Source: Acidobacteriota bacterium | GTDB lineage: Bacteria; Acidobacteriota; UBA6911; RPQK01 | Length of the DNA: 8,643 bases | Reading direction: 5' to 3' | Assembly (NCBI GenBank): GCA_003819755.1 | Contig: RPQK01000292.1 | Span: 1 to 8,643 of the forward strand | In this document: piece after piece, positions 5,142-8,643 of the stretch | Layout: the number at the start of each line of letters is the position of its first letter | Numbering within the stretch: the stretch's first letter is position 1 | Notes under the pieces: generated by a model | What the model was told of the DNA's origin: nothing | The model's database searches: none | The model's input: only the letters and a program-made list of their open reading frames with translations | Translations under genes and position numbers: made by a program

Positions 5142-6692
5142 CTATGCGACCCCGACGCCCGGGCTTAGCTTCTTCAGTTCCACTTTGCGACTTTCCTTAC
5201 CCCTGCCAAAAAATTCGGTGATCGTTTTAATCTCTTCCGCCAACTGGTCGCTGAGAGCCCCGGGCTTGACTCGCCATTCCCAGTTGCCGGTCCCGACACC
5301 CGGTACATTCATCCGGGCCTCGGTGCCAAGGCAGAGGATGTCCTGCACGGGTACTATAGCCATATCTGCGACCGAAGAAAACGCCAAACGCATCAGGTCC
5401 CGGCAGGCGTTCTGAACCGGATGACCGACGTAGTTTTCGATCACCTCCTGTTCGGAAAGCTGCAGGCCTTTGTACCAGCCGAACGTCGTGTCATTATCGT
5501 GCGTTCCGGTGTAAACGACGCTGTTGCGCACGTGATTGTGCGGGAGGTACGGGTTGGCCGGGCTGTCGCCGAAGGCGAATTGAAGAACTTTCATTCCGGG
5601 AAGGTTAACTTCGTCACGCAGATGTTCGACTTCGGGCGTGATCAGTCCCAGATCCTCGGCAATAAAAGGCAGAGCGCCGATAGCGTCTTTCAAAGCGACG
5701 AAAAGCTGGGCCCCCGGACCTTTTACCCAACGTCCGTTCGCCGCCGTCTTCTCTCCCGCTTCGACTTCCCAATAGGCCTCGAATCCCCGGAAGTGATCAA
5801 GTCGAACGAGGTCGACAAGATCGAGGGTCGTCTTGACGCGACTTATCCACCAGCGGTAACCGTCTTCCGCCATTCTTTCCCAACGAAAAAGCGGGTTGCC
5901 CCAGAGTTGTCCGGTCGGGCTGAAGTAATCAGGCGGAACACCGGCACTCACGCTTGGCCGCCGCTCGTCATCGAGGAAAAACAGGTCCGGATGCGACCAG
6001 ACATCTGCTCCGTCATACGCGACAAAGATCGGAATGTCGCCGATAATCTTCATCCCCTTTTCGTTCGCGTAGTCTTTGACTCGTCTCCACTGTTCGAAGA
6101 ACACAAACTGGAAGAATTTGTGCGCTTCGACCTGGGTATGCAGCAGCTGCTTCCACCGGTGGAGAGCAGCCGGTTCCCGTAACACCGCGCCGCGCTCCCA
6201 TTTGTCCCACGGAGCTCCGCCATGGTGCTCCTTCATAGCGACAAAGAGGGCAAAATCCTCCAGCCACTCCTGTTCGGTCGTGCAGAAGGTGGCGAAGCGC
6301 GTCTGCTGTTCGTGGCTCGGCTGCTCGCGGAAGCGATCATAGGCGCGGTCGAGACACCACCGCTTGAACTGGGTTACGGCGGTGTAGTTCACCTTCTCCT
6401 CGGTCAAGTGATCGGCTGAGGGTGCCTGGCCTATCTCCTCGTGCCGGAGCCACCCCTGTTTGACCAGCTCCTCCAGACTGATTAGCCAAAGGTTCCCGGC
6501 AAACGACGAAAGACACTGGTAGGGGGAGTTGCCGTGGCCGGTCGGGCCGAGTGGCAGAATCTGCCACAACCGCTGTCCCGCCTTTTGGAGAAAATCCACA
6601 AAATCGAAAGCCTGCTGTCCAAAATCGCCGATGCCCCATCGTCCGGGTAAAGAGCTGGGGTGAAGAAGGAGTCCGCTTGAGCGAGGATTCAT
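5142..6692 (-). CDS. malQ: 4-alpha-glucanotransferase (amylomaltase)
   Basis: MalQ is a cytosolic GH77 enzyme that moves alpha-1,4-glucan segments between maltodextrins, in maltose/starch use or glycogen turnover. From the ATG at 6692 it has 516 residues, normal for the short Thermus/plant D-enzyme type without the extra N-terminal domain of E. coli MalQ. It opens with SSGLLLHPSSLPGRWGIGDFG, followed by LPLGPTGHGNSPYQCLSSFA (46-65). The catalytic regions are KIIGDIPIFVAYDGADVW, VRLDHFRGFEAYWEV (nucleophile Asp299), PFIAEDLGLITPEV (acid/base Glu346) and YTGTHDNDT (transition-state Asp399). These correspond to Asp293, Glu340 and Asp395 in Thermus aquaticus. SAGVPPDYFSPTGQLWGNP is also intact. 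The frame is open to a TTG at 6752, but homology begins right after 6692 and an extended -10 candidate lies inside the extra stretch. No SD is evident before this ATG. It is followed at 10 bp by the FRG gene. Confidence 0.95.
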   Translation of the reverse strand: MNPRSSGLLLHPSSLPGRWGIGDFGQQAFDFVDFLQKAGQRLWQILPLGPTGHGNSPYQCLSSFAGNLWLISLEELVKQGWLRHEEIGQAPSADHLTEEKVNYTAVTQFKRWCLDRAYDRFREQPSHEQQTRFATFCTTEQEWLEDFALFVAMKEHHGGAPWDKWERGAVLREPAALHRWKQLLHTQVEAHKFFQFVFFEQWRRVKDYANEKGMKIIGDIPIFVAYDGADVWSHPDLFFLDDERRPSVSAGVPPDYFSPTGQLWGNPLFRWERMAEDGYRWWISRVKTTLDLVDLVRLDHFRGFEAYWEVEAGEKTAANGRWVKGPGAQLFVALKDAIGALPFIAEDLGLITPEVEHLRDEVNLPGMKVLQFAFGDSPANPYLPHNHVRNSVVYTGTHDNDTTFGWYKGLQLSEQEVIENYVGHPVQNACRDLMRLAFSSVADMAIVPVQDILCLGTEARMNVPGVGTGNWEWRVKPGALSDQLAEEIKTITEFFGRGKESRKVELKKLSPGVGVA

Positions 6693-6729
6693 AAGTATTT
6701 TCAGGGGAAGATAACAAGGATCAGGCCAA

Positions 6730-6738
6730 ATTTTAGCA
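6730..6738 (-). promoter_or_regulatory. Extended -10 promoter candidate for malQ
   Basis: Read leftward the sequence is TGCTAAAAT: a TGn extension followed by TAAAAT, which matches 5 of 6 positions of TATAAT. The corresponding -35 region is poor, as is tolerated for extended -10 promoters. The start would be near 6723, giving a leader of about 30 nt to the ATG at 6692. It supports the shorter malQ start. Motif inspection only. Confidence 0.4.
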
Positions 6739-6776
6739 TACGGCGCCAGCAAGGCCGTACCAGAAGGAGAGGCCAG

Positions 6777-6891
6777 AGGGCCGGAGGAAAGGACCCCAGA
6801 GACAAGGACCTCAAAGACAAAACCAGAAAGAATGGTGTAGTCTTTTGTCCTTGGGGTCTTTGAGGTCCTTGAGGTCCTTTCCTCCGGCCCT
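6777..6891. repeat. 115-bp imperfect inverted repeat with internal 9-bp repeats
   Basis: The outer arms are a perfect 19-bp inverted repeat: AGGGCCGGAGGAAAGGACC at 6777-6795 and its complement at 6873-6891. After an asymmetric bulge (8 bases left, 2 bases right) a second perfect 15-bp stem follows: AAGGACCTCAAAGAC at 6804-6818 pairing with 6856-6870. The central 37 bases (6819-6855) are loop, with a possible alternative GACAAAA/TTTTGTC pairing (6816-6822 with 6843-6849). The arms are built from the unit AAGGACCTC: one copy at 6804-6812, a one-mismatch copy at 6789-6797, and two tandem complementary copies at 6862-6870 and 6871-6879. No coding frame, transposase or clear target-site duplication is visible. 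It lies between the two divergent promoter candidates of malQ and recD2. It may be a REP/BIME-like or MITE-like nonautonomous element, a bidirectional terminator or insulator, or a cruciform-forming control site. Its origin is unresolved. Confidence 0.85.
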
Positions 6892-6905
6892 TAAACCTAT
6901 GGGCC

Positions 6906-6914
6906 TGCTATCAT
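6906..6914 (+). promoter_or_regulatory. Extended -10 promoter candidate for recD2
   Basis: TGCTATCAT reads as a TGn extension plus TATCAT, matching 5 of 6 positions of TATAAT. The start would be near 6921, leaving only about 9 nt before the ATG at 6930, so the message would be almost leaderless. That fits the absence of an SD. The -35 position would fall in the right arm of the adjacent inverted repeat and shows no consensus. Confidence 0.35.
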
Positions 6915-6929
6915 GCCGATTCGTAAATC

Positions 6930-8643
6930 ATGAGTCAGGAAAAGCTGGCTGGACTGGTCGAGCGGGTTACGTTCTTTAATGAAGAAAACGGCTTCTGCGT
7001 TTTAAAGGTCAAATCGAAGAGTCGTGCCGCACTGATTACCGTGGTTGGCTCGGTAGCTTCCGTCACCCCGGGCGAATGGATCGAAGCCGACGGACGATGG
7101 GTTCAGGACCGCGATCACGGTCTCCAATTCCGGGCGGACGGTATCCGAACCTCGCCTCCCAGCACTACCGAGGGGATCACCCGGTACCTCGGAAGCGGGC
7201 TGATCAAGGGAATCGGTCCGGTCCTGGCTGAGAGGCTGGTCAAGGAATTCGGCGATCGGGTTTTCTCGGTTATCGAAGAAGCGCCGCGCGCTCTTGAACG
7301 CGTTGAGGGGATCGGGCCAACGAAGCGAGAGCGCATCAAGGGAGCCTGGGAAGAAGCGAAGCACATTCATCAGATCATGGTCTTCCTGCACTCGAACGGG
7401 GTCAGCACGAGCCGGGCTGTGCGCATTCACCGAACTTACGGCGACCAGGCGATCGAGGTGTTGATGGAAGATCCGTACGCCTTGGCCCGCGACATCCACG
7501 GTATTGGCTTTAAGAGCGCAGACCAGATCGCCCAGCGCCTCGGAATACCGTCTGATTCGATAAAACGGGCTTGTGCCGGCCTTAGTCACGTGCTTCTTCA
7601 AGCGATGGATGAGGGGCACTGTGCCCTCCCCGAAGAGCTGCTGAAACAGAAGGCGGCCGAGCTTCTCGAGGTCCCCGACGCAGTGGTGGCAGAAGGTCTG
7701 ACCGAACAGGCCGCGGAGAACCGGATTGTTCTGGAGGATATCGAAGGCGTCAAGACGGCTTTTCTTCCCCATCTCCAGGCTGCGGAGCGTGAGATTGCCG
7801 GCCGCATCAGGCGTTTGGTCACCGCGCCGTGCAACTATCCGGCTGTCGATTTGGCCAAGGCCCTGGACTGGTGCCGCGAAAAGACCGGAATCGATTTGGC
7901 GGCCAGCCAATTGCAGGCGCTCGAGCTGGTCATTAACAGCCGCGCGGCTATTGTGACGGGTGGGCCTGGAGTCGGAAAGACGACATTAGTGCGGACGATT
8001 CTGCAGATACTGACTGCCAAAAAGCTGCGATGCCTGCTTTGTGCCCCGACCGGACGGGCGGCCAAACGGCTTTCAGAGGCCACCGGCCACGAGGCGAAGA
8101 CTATTCATCGATTGCTCGAAGCTCAACCTTCGGGCCGGATCGGCCGTAACGAGAGGAATCCTCTCGAGTGTGATCTGCTGATTGTGGACGAAGTATCGAT
8201 GGTCGACGTCCCGCTGATGTCGATGCTGCTGCGCGCCTGCCCTTCGACTGCCGGGCTTCTCCTCGTTGGGGACGTCGATCAGCTTCCGTCGGTCGGCCCG
8301 GGGATGGTGTTGCGTGATCTTATCGACAGTGGAATGGTACCGGTCGTGAGATTGACCGAAGTGTTCAGGCAGGCGGCCGGAAGCCATATAGTTCGGACCG
8401 CCCACGCGATCAGACAGGGAGCCTTCCGGACGGGTGACAGGCCGAACCATGACTCGGATTTCTACTTCCTCGAGAGACAGGAGCCGGAGAACATTCTCGC
8501 AACTGTCGGGGAGTTGGTTCAGAAGCGGATTCCCGCCCATCTTGGGGTCAATCCGGTCCGGGACCTGCAAGTGTTGTGTCCCATGAACCGAGGGCTCCTG
8601 GGCGTTCGTGAGCTCAACACGCGTCTTCAGGAGTTGCTGAATC
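6930..8643 (+). CDS. recD2: RecD2-type 5'-3' DNA helicase (RecD-like/YrrC), 3' end missing
   Basis: RecD2 is a superfamily 1B ATP-dependent 5'-3' helicase that acts in DNA repair and replication-stress tolerance, without RecBC. The frame is open from ATG 6930 to the window end; 571 residues are visible of the usual 700-750. The N-terminal domain (about 1-75) starts LAGLVERVTFFNEENGFCVLKV, a typical RecD2 opening absent from RecBCD-type RecD. Helix-hairpin-helix motifs follow: GLIKGIGPVLAERL (90-103), VEGIGPTKRERI (125-136) and IHGIGFKSADQIA (189-201). The motor shows Walker A VTGGPGVGKTT (342-352), motif Ia APTGRAAKRL (372-381), Walker B LLIVDEVSMVD (416-426), motif III LLLVGDVDQLPSVGPG (443-458) and motif IV LTEVFRQA (475-482). 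The last visible part, LQVLCPMNRGLLGVRELN, leads into domain 2B; the final helicase motifs lie beyond the window. No SD precedes the ATG, and the leader seems very short. It is divergent from malQ. Confidence 0.95.
   Translation, partial: MSQEKLAGLVERVTFFNEENGFCVLKVKSKSRAALITVVGSVASVTPGEWIEADGRWVQDRDHGLQFRADGIRTSPPSTTEGITRYLGSGLIKGIGPVLAERLVKEFGDRVFSVIEEAPRALERVEGIGPTKRERIKGAWEEAKHIHQIMVFLHSNGVSTSRAVRIHRTYGDQAIEVLMEDPYALARDIHGIGFKSADQIAQRLGIPSDSIKRACAGLSHVLLQAMDEGHCALPEELLKQKAAELLEVPDAVVAEGLTEQAAENRIVLEDIEGVKTAFLPHLQAAEREIAGRIRRLVTAPCNYPAVDLAKALDWCREKTGIDLAASQLQALELVINSRAAIVTGGPGVGKTTLVRTILQILTAKKLRCLLCAPTGRAAKRLSEATGHEAKTIHRLLEAQPSGRIGRNERNPLECDLLIVDEVSMVDVPLMSMLLRACPSTAGLLLVGDVDQLPSVGPGMVLRDLIDSGMVPVVRLTEVFRQAAGSHIVRTAHAIRQGAFRTGDRPNHDSDFYFLERQEPENILATVGELVQKRIPAHLGVNPVRDLQVLCPMNRGLLGVRELNTRLQELLN

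Noticed and set aside
5421..6182. 253-codon open frame on the plus strand
   Set aside because: It is antisense to malQ across its catalytic residues and has no recognisable domain; a shadow frame.
6777..6891. CRISPR array or tRNA-like structure
   Set aside because: The repeat units are only 9 bp, irregularly placed and inverted, with no spacers of constant length and no cas genes. The fold is a long hairpin, not a cloverleaf.
6913..6933. Six-codon mini-ORF (MPIRKS) whose TGA overlaps the recD2 ATG
   Set aside because: The ATGA overlap looks like a coupling leader peptide, but there is no SD, the predicted -10 box overlaps its ATG, and such short frames arise easily by chance.
7002..7910. 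302-codon open frame on the minus strand
   Set aside because: It lies wholly opposite recD2, whose helix-hairpin-helix motifs and N-terminal domain are unmistakable. The antisense product resembles no family I know.

Overview
The window comes from a bacterial chromosome of moderately high GC (roughly 55-60% by eye) with compact, ordinary gene packing. Two genes point to coenzyme F420: a CofE-type F420-0:gamma-glutamyl ligase at the left edge and a small PPOX/Rv1155-like F420- or FMN-binding enzyme. The organism therefore probably makes or uses F420. The gene mix (F420 genes, a PQQ-type sorbosone dehydrogenase, DoxX, long-form NhaA, a single-domain MalQ, RecD2) would suit an environmental, uncultivated lineage such as Acidobacteriota or Methylomirabilota/Rokubacteria. 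That placement is a guess; the sequence does not settle it.

Layout: (1) 2-655 (+), cofE, cut by the left edge. (2) 661-3650 (-), a three-gene leftward unit read as doxX -> nhaA -> PQQ/sorbosone dehydrogenase. It ends only 5 bp from the cofE stop, so those two units converge tail to tail. (3) 3651-3848, a divergent control region with candidate promoters in both directions. (4) 3849-4250 (+), the PPOX/F420-type enzyme, whose stop codon interlocks with that of the next unit at a CTAG. (5) 4247-6692 (-), malQ followed 10 bp later by an FRG-domain gene, probably co-transcribed. (6) 6693-6929, a divergent intergenic region with an extended -10 promoter candidate at each end and, between them, a 115-bp imperfect inverted repeat with a perfect 19-bp outer stem and internal 9-bp repeats. 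(7) 6930 to the right edge (+), recD2, a helicase cut off by the window end at 571 residues.

How the parts fit: the leftward unit looks like a cell-envelope/redox and ion-homeostasis operon (membrane DoxX, Na+/H+ antiporter, exported dehydrogenase). malQ serves alpha-glucan metabolism, and RecD2 serves DNA repair. Most genes are housekeeping or common accessory families. I did not find a convincing new multi-gene system. The two items most worth a second look are the structured repeat between malQ and recD2, and the FRG-domain gene coupled to malQ, since FRG proteins lack a settled function.
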